From the NCBI GenBank assembly GCA_949825045.1, contig OX463808.1, positions 24,489,674-24,553,673 on the forward strand: DNA of 64,000 bases, written 5' to 3'. Under the pieces are notes generated by a model, which had not been told where the DNA came from, searched no databases, and was given only the letters and a program-made list of their open reading frames with translations. A program made the translations under genes and the position numbers. How positions within the stretch are numbered: the first letter of the stretch is position 1; each line of letters begins with the position of its first letter. The stretch comes from Argyresthia goedartella. Lineage: Eukaryota; Arthropoda; Insecta; Lepidoptera; Argyresthiidae. Shown here piece after piece: positions 11,397 to 24,247 of the stretch.

Positions 11397-11954
11397 CTGC
11401 GACCCAACAGCGAACCGTTCGTTTAACACGAGATTTGTTAAATCAGGTATTTATTGATGAAGCGTTATATACTCGTATTTGCTATGTTATGACGTAACCC
11501 GTAACTTTATAAGTATGCAGACTACATCCATCACACACAATCCATTTATCTCATTGCTCAAGGGACTAAAGAACGGTGGTCACTATCGGAGTTTGTTGTT
11601 ATTTCTGTTACGTTTATGTTATTATAAAATATTTTCGTATTTCTTACGAGTAAGGAAATTGTTTTTTGAAGCTGAATAACAATAACAAATATAACAATAT
11701 CAAGAAGATGATATTAGAAGATTTACCAGTATATTGGTAACATTTACAATAAATTATAAGTTTAACCCGATGTCCAGTAGTAGTAAAGCGGGCTAAACTT
11801 ATATTTTATTGCGACCACATCCAGTTATAACACGTATTTATTAGATAATACAGGTACTTAACCGTCAAATTGTATGCACATTGCGCAAATCGAGAGGTAG
11901 CCTCTCGAGAATTATGTAAGCAAAAGTATGAATGTAGGAAAATGGTACATAACA

Positions 11955-12170
11955 GATAGTATCCACATCACTCCACACCATCCCTACCATTGTACGGTGG
12001 TACGTAACGGTGGTGCGCGAGTCTGAATCGCACTTGGCCGTTTTTTATATTTAGTATTTGTTATAGCGGCAACAGAAATATATCGTCTGTGAAAATTTTA
12101 TCTGTCTAACTATCACGGTTCATGAGATACAGCCTGGTGACAGACGGACAGACAGCGTAGTCCAAGTAAT
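11955..12170. repeat. Repeat family B, rearranged copy (two halves in opposite orientation)
   Basis: The left half (CACTCCACACCATCCCTACC ... CACTTGGCCGTTTTTT) matches the 3' end of family B in plus orientation. It is followed directly by the 5' half in minus orientation (TAGTATTTGTTATAGCGG ... CAGACGGACAGACAGCG). Compare the complete copy at 22418-22831. The join is near 12045. Confidence 0.75.
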
Positions 12171-12535
12171 AATTTTACAGGTATTGCGATAGATATCATT
12201 AACGCAATAAGGCTACAAATTTTTCAATTTTACAGGTATTGCGATTGATCTTATAAACGCAGTAAGGCTACAATATTTCAATTTTATAGGTATTGCGATA
12301 GATATCATTAACGCAATAAGGCTACAAATTTTTCAATTTGACAGGTATTGCGATTGATCTTATAAACGCAGTAAGGCTACAATATTTCAATTTTATAGGT
12401 ATTGCGATAGATATCATAAACGCAATAAGGCTACTAATTTTTAATTTGACAGGTATTGCGATTGATATCATAAATGCAATAAGACTACTAATTTTTCAAT
12501 GTGACAGGTATAGTGATTGATATCAGCTGTATATA
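12171..12535. repeat. 54/55-bp tandem array, 7 imperfect units
   Basis: Units begin (near CAGGTATTGCGAT) at 12176, 12231, 12285, 12340, 12394, 12448 and 12503, so spacing is 55 or 54 bp. Odd and even early units differ (ATAGATATCATTAACGC against TTGATCTTATAAACGC), which shows a higher-order dimer of about 109 bp. Later units decay. The array starts right at the broken end of the family B copy. Confidence 0.9.
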
Positions 12536-15413
12536 ATGAGGTTACAGTACACTCTGAGTACAGCAAATATTGAGTTGGCAGTCTTTCATACGGGCCTAAT
12601 ATTACCCACTTAACCCCTTGGTACCTGGAAACTTATACATACGTTAATTAATATGTTGGCTTTTCTTACCATGGCATAAGGTTCAAAATCGCGATGCCTC
12701 ATAACCAGGTCCAGGCTTTGAGCGGTTAAATGCTATAATATTATGTACCACACATTACGTATAATAATAATAGTAGTTCACATAATGCACGAGGCTGCTA
12801 CCTATCGATTCAGAGTAAATATTTCGAGATTCATGCCACAAATTCTACAAATCCAGGGGATTTGCAGAATTCTGCATAAGGGGAGACATCACCAACAGTA
12901 ACTATACAAGGTTGCTATAGTTGAGCGACAACCGAATTCATTATTGACGATCTGTCTGTGACGCCGTGACGAGCTTATAAACAGAGCGTGCACAGGTGAG
13001 GATAAGTTTGATAGAATACGCGAAATCTGGCTTTATGTGAGCCTCGGCTTTCAAGTTCGGATCTAAGGCTATAAGCCAGAATTCCACCCCAATAGCCAGC
13101 AGCCCGCCTTGTTTTGTCGGCAACGGTATGGGAAGCGTATTGTCGCAGGCAGACGTATACATACATGTAGATGGCTGCTCCTTCATATTCATAAACAATA
13201 CTGACAATACCCAAGCGCTGAGTCGAGTGCCATGAACGAGTTGAACGTTGTAGCTTGGGTTGAAATGTTAAAACTATGAAGGTGTATAGAGCAGCCTAGA
13301 ATTAGGAAGACTACGTTTGTTATTTACTTCTAAGTTATATCCAATAACACTCAGCTAAGCCACCAAAGCTTGTACTGGAGAGAAGAGGGTTAACTTATTT
13401 AGTTCAACAAAGCCTGCAAATTCTAGCGTTTAATCGGTACACAGCCTTGTTCCCGGCATCAACTACCCCGTTCGCTTTAAAGGGAGTAAGTAAACTTTAG
13501 ATTATTTATCTCGTGAAAGTCTGATAAAATTTCCTCGAGTCTGTTACAAAGAGCGAACTTCTGATAGCTGTATGAAATGAAAATAACTTCAGGCGCGATG
13601 CCTTGAAAGTGAAATTTGCCATAGACAAAGAAACACTTTGATGCCCGCCATTTTGGATATAACGATATTAAACTTTTGCAAACAACTGATCTGAAGATTT
13701 TCCCTACATATTTTTAAACACGGGCTCAAAACAGTTACTTAGCACTCCAGGTAATACAATTCAGCAAATTCCCTGAAATCTTGGTAAAATGACAGGAAAA
13801 ACACTTTACAAATATGTAGTTTCCCGTTCGTTAAACGATGTACCTAGAAATACAATTTGTTGCAAGTACTGTATAGTGCAACAGGTATACCTACCTATTT
13901 ACTTTGAAACAATTCGAACAATAATGAATTAGACAAATCACTACTATGATACTGTAGTATCAAGTTTTGCGTCTCTGGGAGTTTATCAACGAGCTCCACG
14001 AGTATCACCTGTCACTAGATTGTTTACGAAAACAGTCTAAGTTTAATTATGTTTGCTTACTTTGTCTCCGACATCGCAACATGGAGTACAATAGTTGACA
14101 GATTATCGATGTCAAACTTTGTTAATGTAATGGCTCGGGTAAATTCAACAAAGCGGTGGTTTTGAAGTTTATTGGGCTATTTATTTTGCCACATGTATAG
14201 TCTATGTTTAGAAATGTCTGATTTCGGATTTGCAGTTGTTTGATGGTTTGTAGAGGCATTTTCGAGTCATGCTACGTTATTTCTATGGGTAGAAAGCTTG
14301 CGTTCAATTACCTTTTACCCCAATGGGAAATTCAATGGGCTTAGCCTTAAAAAATGATTCTTAAAATAATATTATTTTCCCGGACACCGCCAATAATCTA
14401 GTTCTGGTCACATGATATGGTATCCAGGTAAAATGCACTATGCTAACCGAGTACAAACGCACTGCAGAGGCTTGATTTGTTATAAAAAACCTCGTCAATA
14501 GTCATCTCATAAACAACAAACTTTCTAAAAGAAAACTAATAATGAGAGATTACTAGTACAAGGGTAAAGTAATCTAACTTCGTCGGATTGACAAGTCTTA
14601 TTTTTGATACAACCAACTGTAACACTACTTTCTTTCTATATTTATCAGTGATCAAAAATACTGATAGCAGAAAGTTAGCAGGATCGATTTATTCCCATAT
14701 GTCCTTCCCGAGGCGGTGCTTATCGCCCGTCGGGGGTGATTTGTCATTGTTAAACGCGCGTTGGTTTAGCCACGCAATGTCCACAACTTCAGCAGAAATG
14801 CATATTCAACCCTCAACAAATATTAACAGCTGTTATATTCCTTTTTCATTGGTGTAAACTGTTTTTTAATTTTAGCCTCGTATTTAAATTACATAGCTCA
14901 GTTTGATGGATAGGGTGTTTAACTTATAAATGATAAATGAAACGTTTGCTTTTGCAGGGTCTGTTTTTAAACATTGTTCAACAACACCCAATATCCTATC
15001 CTGTTTGTCCAGGATACTAAGATACCAATTAGCATAACTTATTTGGTATTTCCATAATCAATAATATCATAATACAATACCAATGCATTTTCATTGATAA
15101 ACGAGAATATACATTAATTACTTTTACACAAGAACATTTATGTTATGTTTAATATTAAAGCATAACCATTCAAATCCATTGTAGAATCTTATCGTATTTC
15201 GCTGCAGCTCGCATTGGCTCGTAAAATAGGATATTCGTACGTTTCAGAGACGAGTGAAGCGGCGCGAAAGAATTCACGCCACCAGTTCAGTGAAACACAT
15301 TTGACATTGAACAGTGAAGGGATCCTGTCAGCGGTTTCGTTTGTTGACTGACTCCGCTGCGCTCTGGGTGTGACGTGGATGTGCATGCATGCGAAATAGA
15401 GCAGTGAACTTAC

Positions 15414-15529
15414 CCGCTTTCTGGTTTCGTAGTCGAGTGCCCCAGCCACGTAGATCGCACCCGTCATGTTTTTGACGGCGAACGCCCCGCCTATGTTACC
15501 GCTCGTGATCTCATATCGAATACGCGAGG
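15414..15529 (-). CDS. CadN: CadN ectodomain exon upstream of the alternative pair
   Basis: This 116-bp exon encodes SRIRYEITSGNIGGAFAVKN, then MTGAIYVAGALDYETRKR. It is the middle of a cadherin repeat with the LDYE motif and ends in phase 0 so that either YELKL or YDLSL can follow. It begins with two bases of a split codon, so the exon before it must end with one spare base. The acceptor is TTGCAG ending at 15530. The donor CGG|GTAAGT is a perfect consensus, in contrast to the weak donors of the two alternative exons. It is the most upstream CadN exon I could find in the window. Confidence 0.93.
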
Positions 15530-16689
15530 CTGCAACAAAGCAGAACATGCGTTCAACACCTGTCATAGCCAATGTTCAGCATGAAACATTATGAGTAGAG
15601 CACTGGAGCAAATCACTATGTAAGTATGTATGTAAAACTTCTAAAGTATCAAGGATTTCGATTACCCCAATTTGTACTGAGAAATAATATTTGATATTCT
15701 GCCATTGTAGCCGTCAACCATAATATTAACTAGTGGCTCTGTGAGCTGTAGGCCTCGCGAGTCCTAGTGATTTTATGTAGCACAGGAAATAAGCGATTTT
15801 TTTCATTATTTTCCAACCCCTCACACCCCCGACCCCTTAAAGTTGTTCAGACAAAAAGTTGGGTCCTAAGAAGGATAACAAAAAGTTTGAAATACCCCGA
15901 GACCCCCATATCGCTGTCATTAAAAAAAAATATATATATCACAAACATATAAATATCTAACATTCTCAGAAAATTTCATCTGAATAACTAGAGAAATGAG
16001 ACCTGTAGAGGAGAACAGTCGGACATCCGGTCAGACATATGAAAGTATTTTTGCCCAAGTAGATCGGAGACGCTTCGCCCCGCTTCGCGCTCGCTCGGTC
16101 AATTAAGAAATGATTGGCAAGATTCCTTTTGTCTATTTTATTTTTGACACAATCTTTAGACAATATCTCCAAGATAATTCTTTCTTTATTCTAAACCAAG
16201 CCAACTTTTACAATATTATACATATATAATTATTGAATTAGCAACTTAACTATCAACATTACATACGTATGTAGTTGTAGGTTGATAAACTAAGATAAGT
16301 GATAAGTAGATCGAAGTATATTTTTCACAAACTCTGGTGCAGGTTTTCGTTCCATTTCATTTCGACGCTAAAGTTTCACGCTTCGCTTCACAGCGACAGA
16401 AAGAAATATCATATCGTACTTCGTTCCGTTGTAAAGCGAATATTTTATAGCTATACGGGCTGCGATGCGACATTGACATTGATAAATATCGTGAAAAAGT
16501 CAGTAGCAAATGAGATAATATTCAGTGTTGTTCTTTCACCTCTCTCGATAGGCAGAGCCCCGGTTTTATAAGTAAAAGTGGCATTAATTCCTCTTTCATG
16601 GCATCATTATATACTAAATTTACATCCCTGAATCGGCATAGCATTGGCGAGTTTTAAATGTATTTTCTCAATCCGTTTCTTGTATATAT

Positions 16690-17060
16690 GTTACCGTAAG
16701 ATTTTCAAAACCGTTAGTTTATAAATCAACGCGTTAGTTTGTAAACTATCGACAAAGTGTAATCCAGACCGACAGGGTTTAGAATTTACGTTTCTTTTGT
16801 TCTTACATGTCAACCTAACACGAAGACTATTCGGGGGCTTCGCTGCGCTCACCCCCTCAAGACTTCACCTAAGCTACCGCAGTGATTGCCCTGGTATTTC
16901 GTTTGCAAATCATGTTTAAACCAGTTCACAATTTAACGCTTTTATTATAAACTAACGCGTGATATCAAAAGTAGTACGGTACAGTTTACAATTTACCGAT
17001 AGTTTGTAAACTAACGAGAAAAAATAACGTTAGATTATAAACCAAAATGGTTTTGACAAT
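16690..17060. mobile_element. Shared-core repeat family C, copy 1 (GTTAGTTTATAAAC arms)
   Basis: The core (~16795-16905) contains TTGTTCTTACATGT, CAACCTAACACGAAG, GGGGGCTTCGCTGCGCTCAC and CACCTAAGCTACCGCAGT. The arms are inverted: left CGTTAGTTTGTAAACTATCG and right CGATAGTTTGTAAACTAACG, plus an outer TCAAAACC pair. The same core recurs near 28400 and 60510 but with unrelated arms. It is non-coding and its class is not known to me. Confidence 0.7.
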
Positions 17061-20000
17061 ATTACTGTGACATACAACATATTTTCCACGGCAGCTGATC
17101 AAAGGCGAAGCCAATGTTTTTGCTGAAGATTTAAGTTAAGGCGAAATCATAACTTTATTCGTATTCTACATTAAGTAGCAACAAAATAAACCTTGTCGAC
17201 TTAAATAGCTATTAATGATAGCGTAGACATTAAAAAAAATCTAAAAGAGAGGCTATCCAAGAATTAAAAATGGGCAATTTTAATTAAAACTTCAAACGGC
17301 GATATCTCGAATAACATGCAACTTTTTAACTAAGTCGCGCTGTGGGACATGCATGACTTATGGGACACCTTATATAAGAAGGGAGAAGCAATCTTCGAAC
17401 TTATATATCTTGTAAAAAATATTTCATTGCCTATTGGACTATAACGTAAGTCAATGAAAAGTCACAGTTTAAAGTAAACGTTTATTTAACTAATACTATG
17501 CAAGTTTATGCTATCTCATAAAATAGTATCGGCAGCTAAATAAAGTCGGCTCTCATAGTCCCAACGGCACAATAAAATCATCATTATAAACTAGTTCGCA
17601 ACATCTAAGAAGCAGCCACGCCCCCACGTTTTCCGTTTATCTTGTTTAAATAGTAATTGGATTTCCATTACAGCAATGGTCAGATGGTCAGGGACTGTAG
17701 ATGGGAGGGCAGCAAGTTGAAAAGGGACTCGAGTCGGCCCGTCATTGTCGGAAGATTGCTTTCATCTTAGGCCAGGCGTAATCTCGCTCCGAGTATTTGC
17801 ACTACGACTAGAAGCATAGCTAGAAGCATAGTTGCTGACCAACTCACAAGGCTGGGCCATGTGGGTAATACATTCCTGCCTGTTCAAAAGGGTATTTCCC
17901 GGCCAGGTAGAACCAGTATCAATAGCAACATACATATATAAGTTAATGTCTAGAGTGGCAGGAAATGCTAGAAAACAAACGATGACAATACATTTGCAGA
18001 ATACTGCGTGATTTTTTTAAAATAAATATGTGGTTTGTCTGTAAGAACACGCAGTTGTCCGCTTATATATCAATTAAGTTGCCAAAATTCATTTTCTTAT
18101 ATTTCCTGCCAAGGTACATGCTGGTAATATATATAGACATACATTTTTTCAATTTAAACATAACATAAATCAAAGCAGAAGCTTAGTTTGTATAGTAAAA
18201 ACTATGAAAATAAACACATGGTAGATAATGTTAAATCAAATAACCAAGCAGCACTTGGAGAACATGGTAATTCCTTAAACATTCCACCGTTTAAACTCAA
18301 TAACCGTTATGAGCAACTCATATTGCAGCGTAACATATGCGGGTAATGCAAGTAATAAACCTGAAATAATTAGGTGTTAGTTATGCATAATATGCGACTA
18401 AAGGCAGGGAAATCCGGTAATCGTACACGCTGCGTAATGAATGAACGCATGGCGCATTCTCCGACTAATTGGACTATAAAGAACAGTAGCACCCTTACTT
18501 CTGTGCTTCAGCAGGCTGGGGGCGGAAAGCGAGTAGTATTTCATTTCTCTCAGCCAGACCGTTACCGCACTTTGACTTCTAATTTCATATTTCTGCACTA
18601 CGCGGATACTTTGTTGTCTTGTGCATAATTAATTGTAACATCTGTCAAATAGTGCTCACCCTATAATACAACCGTTGTGATTACACGAGCGTTGGATTTC
18701 TCATGCCGGACTGCCGCTCTTATTAATTTGGGAACGCCGACGCCCGATAATAATAACGTTGGATCTTCCTGGTTTAGGTAATTTGGGGCAACTTGTTAGT
18801 GTCCGAGTTCTGACGAAGTTGTCAGCCGCTAGCGGCTGTGGTTGTCGCTGCGTGTATGAGTAAAGTCGGGGTGTGACCGTAAGTGGATGGAGAGTAAATC
18901 TGGTGCTTCCAAGGGTAAACCGTAATTTAAGACAGTTAATGAACGAGGTACTGGGCGAAGTCTATAGGCCTCTTTGGCGAGGCCATCCAATACCTAACCC
19001 ACTAATGAGTGTCAGACCGCTGCACATGATAGCCGCCTAGTACAGGAATGTTTTAGGGTTTGAGTTGAGAGTAGATTCATAAGATTGTATCACAAAAATG
19101 GCAACAACAAGAAACTCCGTTCAGAACGCTGATTATTTAATCGCTGCCCGATATCCACCCCTTTCTCGAGTCTCGTAAGCCTCTCATAACAAATCAGATC
19201 ATAGCTTTCCTCGGCTTAAAGGAAGCGTGATATTTTAATTGCCATTTGTCACGGTGAACAAAATGCAAATCATAAATTTGGCGGACGGCACGTCAAAATA
19301 TTCGATTTCGTTCTATTGAATGGAGCATTCAATAGAGCGAGCGGCGGCGGGGGGCGGGGGGCCGGCGGTAAATCATCAGCTACATCGACGCGGGACTCAA
19401 CTCAAGTGCCCCCCCACAACCTCGCAATTTTTAACGACCCCCGATTGGTTGATTCGATTCGACCCCAAGAGGAAAGTAATCCTCACATATCCGTCTATAA
19501 TATTGATAAAGAAATAAAAAACTTTCTTTACGGCACTGTTATTCAAATAAATGCAAAAGAATTCAAATATTTGTGTAAGAGACTGGCATTCCTACGCTGA
19601 ATTTTTTTTGATTTGTGTCCAGAGATGAAACCGGTGTCAATCGATAGAGTAAATTATCACGGACAAAATATTTTTGGTTGTGAATTCCGTAAACGATATA
19701 CTTTGCAGAAATCTGAGTTTAAAGTGAAGTTGGAAGAAAAGCAACATGTTTTACTGGTGAGTGGTCGGGGCAGTCAATAGGGACTTGAAACTATTCTTGA
19801 CCTATATTTTGATATTAAATTATCAATCACAAAAATCTCGAAAAGTATATAGATATCTTTTTAACGTGAAAATAGGACCTGAAAGTAAATAATCACGTAT
19901 TGCTATGGACCATAAAAAAGCGATAGTTTCACGAGTAAGACTATTCATGCAAAAGGCATACTTCTCCAGTAAGAGCATTATTTCTCACCGTAGATAGATA

Positions 20001-20774
20001 AGCCCCATTTACATGTTCGATAAATCAGCTTTTGGTTACTGCATTACCACTTTCTGAAAGCAGGATGATTTAGCGGAATATAATGCGGTAGTATATTCCG
20101 GTAGTGTATTAAAGGATAACTGGATCCCTTCACAGACGCGCGCGAGTTATACGGCTATTTAATGCTAAGCGTGTTTTAACGGTTGATCTCGGTGAGATCC
20201 CACTGAAACCTCATTTAGTCGATAAATTACTAATATTGCTTGCGAAAGGTAATACAGTTCCTTAATCTCAGAATCTGGAAATCTATGTATATTAAATAGT
20301 TTGAGCATAACATCCGCCATACCTACCAAACCCTAGCAATACGTCTAAATTTGTCGCTTACACTTAGTCTGAATTTGGGTACACTCACATAAAGCGTGGG
20401 TTAAAAAAGGAAAGTGATGTCGTCGAGCAGTTACGTCAACCGAGAGAGGACCGAGAGAGGACCGAGGGGGCCGTTACGGGGGCGGAAACTGCTTAGAGGT
20501 GAACGGAGTTGGATATTAGCCTACTCAGTCAAACGTCACGGGCAATGAGTGTTCTGATCTCCGCGCCAACCTTCGCATTTGTTTATAGAAAACGAAAACC
20601 GAGGAACTTGGCACATAATTCGAACTCAACACACCAGAGAGACAACCTTTAGTGCCATTGCTCATTCCGACAAAGATAAAGGATTCGTGTCATTCCTCGT
20701 TGTTGCCCTTCGAGCGTGAGGTGGCAATCTTCTTGGAAGGGCGCGTGAATTACCAACTGCAATGCATGGCGAAT

Positions 20775-21152
20775 GAGGGCGCGGCTTATCACTGCGTGCA
20801 CTCCAACTTCATGAGGGCGCGGCTTATCACTGCGTGCACTCCAACTTCATGAGGGCGCGGCTTATCACTGCGTGCACTCCAACTTCATGAGGGCGCGGCT
20901 TATCACTGCGTGCACTCCAACTTCATGAGGGCGCGGCTTATCACTGCGTGCACTCCAACTTCATGAGGGCGCGGCTTATCACTGCGTGCACTCCAACTTC
21001 ATGAGGGCGCGGCTTATCACTGCGTGCACTCCAACTTCATGAGGGCGCGGCTTATCACTGCGTGCACTCCAACTTCATGAGGGCGCGGCTTATCACTGCG
21101 TGCACTCCAACTTCATGAGGGCGCGGCTTATCACTGCGTGCACTCCAACTTC
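20775..21152. repeat. 38-bp minisatellite, 10 tandem units without visible differences
   Basis: The unit begins GAGGGCGCGGCTTATCACTG and continues CGTGCACTCCAACTTCAT. It starts at 20775 and every 38 bp up to 21117; the last unit lacks its final two bases. All units read the same by eye. The unit is far more GC-rich than its surroundings and 38 is not a multiple of 3, so it is not coding. Confidence 0.97.
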
Positions 21153-21320
21153 AAAAATGTCAGCAAATATTCATATTGCCGCCTTAAAGCACAGCCCTGC
21201 CGAAGGATCAAGCATTATGTCGACGCTTGTAGAAGTTCCGAGGCTTTCATTAGATGAGAAATGAATGCGGAAACGAGCGTCGCATCGCCGTCGTCGCCAT
21301 CTTATACATACAGAAAAAAT

Positions 21321-21368
21321 AAACGGTCAATTGCGAGTCGGACTCACGCACCAAGGGTTCCGTAGACA
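21321..21368 (+). repeat. Fragment of the family B/D repeat end
   Basis: A short fragment with ACGGTCAATTGCGAGTCGGA and CGCACCAAGGGTTCCGTAG, matching the shared terminal block of families B and D. Confidence 0.6.
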
Positions 21369-22094
21369 CTTGAAGATTAGGTGTTCGATTCCAAATCGAT
21401 ATTCGATCGATGGTTTCGGAACGGCCATTTTGAATTTGACGTTGCTGCCAACCTAGCAGTTTTTGACAACTGACAGACGAAAGCCCTCGCAATGTAACGC
21501 GTATTGGTAAGGGTATTGAAATTAAATCGCAAGCCATCTGGAATGTATTCGGGTTTCCCTCAGGATTGTCTATATAGCTGAGTGTGTTGTGGTTCCCCGA
21601 ACCAGATAAAGTTCGCATTTACGTGGTCGATGGTGGTTTTTCCCACGTAACATAACCTGTGTTGGAACACTGTGCTCATCGAAGCTGGCCTGCCAGTCAT
21701 ACCTGGTTGGCTGAAGAACCTGTCTACCAAGAAGAGCCTAGGGTGCACCCGGGCCTTGCAGAGAGACAGGAGGTTGACGGGACCGAAGCACAGACCAGGT
21801 TAGATCGACTCCAATAATTAATAGCTCGGTGAATCGCCGACGTTCACACTTCTTGGCAACTGATCGCTACGCTACCTCGTAGCTGATGGGCCCCTACGAG
21901 GTCATTAGGTGCTGAGAAGCCTGAACATTAGGTATGTGCATTTTTGGGAAACGATAGCTCCCATTATTACGAACAACATTCCCCTAGAAACCAATGATGG
22001 AAAACGAAAACTAGTTTTGGGTCTCCCTTAGTGACTTGGAAGCAGCTGATCGGGCCAATGTACTGGGGATCAATGAATAAAAAATGTTTGCGAC

Positions 22095-22335
22095 CATGCG
22101 AAGCTGACGGTCCTGGGTTCGAATCCCGGTAAGGGCAAATATTTATGGGATGAGTATATGATATGATTGTTTGTTTCTTAGTCTTGGATGTTTTCTATGT
22201 ATTTACATTTTTATTTAACTCTATTAAATATATCGTCGTCTAGTACCCATAACACGAGACTTAGTCAGCTTAGTATGGGCCTAGTTCGATTTGTGTAAGA
22301 TTGTCCTCTAATATTTATTTATTTATTTATATGTT
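22095..22335 (+). mobile_element. tRNA-derived SINE, copy 1
   Basis: A Pol III B-box (GGTTCGAATCC, 22116-22126) is followed by CGGTAAGGGCAAATATTTAT. The body is shared with 62738-63000 (TATCGTCGTCTAGTACCCA, then a block resembling TGGGCCTAGTTCGATTTGTG) and the tail is (ATTT)n at 22311-22332. The tRNA head is short and the A-box is not convincing, so the copy is probably truncated at its 5' end. No cloverleaf with an acceptor stem forms, so it is not a tRNA gene. Confidence 0.75.
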
Positions 22336-22417
22336 CCTTTGGGAAAGTTGTTCACAAGAATGGATACTGTCATTCCCCAAAATTAATATGTTCAGCTAAT
22401 TAAATGTAACCTTTTTT

Positions 22418-22831
22418 AGGGTTCCGTACCCGAAGGGTTCCAAACGGGACCCTATTACTAAGACTCCGCTGTCCGTCCGTCCGTCCGTCCGTCCGTCTGT
22501 CACCAGGCTGTATCTCAAGAACCTAGCTAGCTAGAGAGTTGAAATTTTCACAGATTATGTATTTCTGTTGCCGCTATAACAACAAATACTAAAAAACAGG
22601 ATAAAAGAAATATTTAAGGGGGCTCCCATACAACAATTCTTTCAATACCACATACAAACTTATGGATGCACCTGGTTACGTACATGGAGTGTGAAAGTAA
22701 CCGCACCAATAACTTTGTAAACAATATTTTGCTGTGTAAAATCCAAACTATTCACTCCACACCATCGCTTCCATTGAACGGTGGTACGGAACCCTTCGTG
22801 CGCGATTTAGACTCGCACTTGACCGGTTTTT
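22418..22831 (+). repeat. Repeat family B, complete copy
   Basis: A 414-bp unit runs from AGGGTTCCGTACCCGAAGGG to CGCACTTGACCGGTTTTT, with (CCGT)n near 22472-22496. Near-complete copies lie at 45130-45551 (plus) and 55317-55728 (minus); the latter differs at only a handful of positions. It is non-coding. I cannot assign it firmly to SINEs, MITEs or LINE 3' ends, but the sequence type is familiar from moth genomes. Confidence 0.85.
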
Positions 22832-22911
22832 AAATAGTTCGTCCATCACGCTCATAAAGATGCTTCGCTTGTACAGTATATACCTCTAAGCGTTCCTAAG
22901 AATAAGTGTCT

Positions 22912-22998
22912 TTCTGACAGACAGACAGAGGGACAGACTGACATACGGAAAACGAAGTGAAGGGTTGCTTTTTCCTTTTAAGGTACGGAATCCAAAAA
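22912..22998 (+). repeat. Truncated family D repeat (3' part)
   Basis: CTGACAGACAGACAGAGGGA, then GTTGCTTTTTCCTTTTAAGG and TACGGAATCC, matching the right end of the unit at 24248-24646. Confidence 0.6.
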
Positions 22999-24247
22999 AT
23001 ATGGCCTCGCGGACGAAAACGTCTAAATAAGCTGTAGTTAAGCGCCGAGTGAATACTCTCGTTATAAATTGGGTCGAGTGAGACGAATAGAGTTGGCTCG
23101 AAATCCGGAAGACGCGGAGGATCATTTGTCACCATTTATCCAAGTCCAAATAGACAATAAAAGATTGTCTCGCGCTCATTATCCAGCACCCGAGCGGACT
23201 CCGCTGGCGGGCCGCTGAGGGGCACCGGGTGCCGGGCATAACGGAGTGCCGGTACGTCGTCGGCGGCGCGGCGGCGGCGGTCAAGGCGGCGGCCGCGCTA
23301 CGGTTAGTTAACTCGCGATTACCCAAACCCGTCTTAACGGCGACTTCATCCTTTTCGCTCCAGTGATTTACGTCTCCCCCAAAATGTATTGGCCGTAACA
23401 TTTTAGCCCATCTACTGGCCACATAATAATAAAGTATCTTCGCGGTAAGTTAGGGCTCTAACGTGCGAGAATCGGATATTTTCAGTTCCCGACTAGATAT
23501 TTACCTCCTAGCCTCTCGTTTGTTTTTATTCTCTGCCATGCAAATATGTAATACACAAGTGAGATATTGTTCCGAACAATTGCATTGGTAATAGCATACA
23601 TCTACAGCGTCAGTACATAATTTTCTTGGAAATGCGCCAGTGATAATGAAAAACGCGTATCGCTCGAGGTAAGTAATGGAGGCGCAAATGTGGGTGCATC
23701 GCTGACGCTCTTACCATTATTTCTCGCAAACGCAATCATGTGTTGTTCTTCAAAAATGCTTTGGATAACCATTTATTCTTGTCATGAAAACCGAGAAGAC
23801 GTCTTGTACGAACATATGTCATTTGGAAGGGCTTATCTGGTTTCGCTCATTACTATCCGCGATGGTTCGTTGACCTTAGAAGGAAATGGAAACAATAAAT
23901 CATTCGTAATCTCGGAAAAGCCGTATGAGCTCGGAGATGTTTCGATAAGGACGGCAACATCATACAAATCTTGTTAAAATTTCGAGAGAGACAGGATTAG
24001 CGTGTCCTATGTAAACAAGGGCTGTGTTATCGGCGATCACATGGCGCTGCGCCGCGCGCGGGCCCGGCCTTCTGACTCTCGACAAATACATTATGCATGA
24101 GGGGTGACTCATGCTGTGCTGCTACTTTCTGCCGAGTTGTCACTACTCTTAGGTCTAGCAAACAGTGTCTTGTCACAAACCGATGGTGTAACAATAAATA
24201 AAACATCAAAGGAATAGATTTTTGCAATCATTAAAAATAAAAATAAA

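Larger units (their letters stand above)
11397..15413. other. CadN intron with repeats, no gene seen
   Basis: A 4.0-kb intron. It holds a rearranged copy of repeat family B (11955-12170) and a 54/55-bp tandem array (12171-12535). Other short open frames look like chance. Confidence 0.75.

Noticed and set aside
20775..21152. 38-bp array as a possible CRISPR
   Set aside because: Units are directly adjacent with no spacers and the genome is eukaryotic; it is a minisatellite.
21450..21900. Possible retroelement coding fragment (GWLKNLSTKKSLGCTRALQR)
   Set aside because: Too short, interrupted, and not clearly related to any reverse transcriptase or transposase I know.
23129..23422. Alanine-rich minus-strand frame
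   Set aside because: Produced by a (CGG)n-like patch; no conserved motif.
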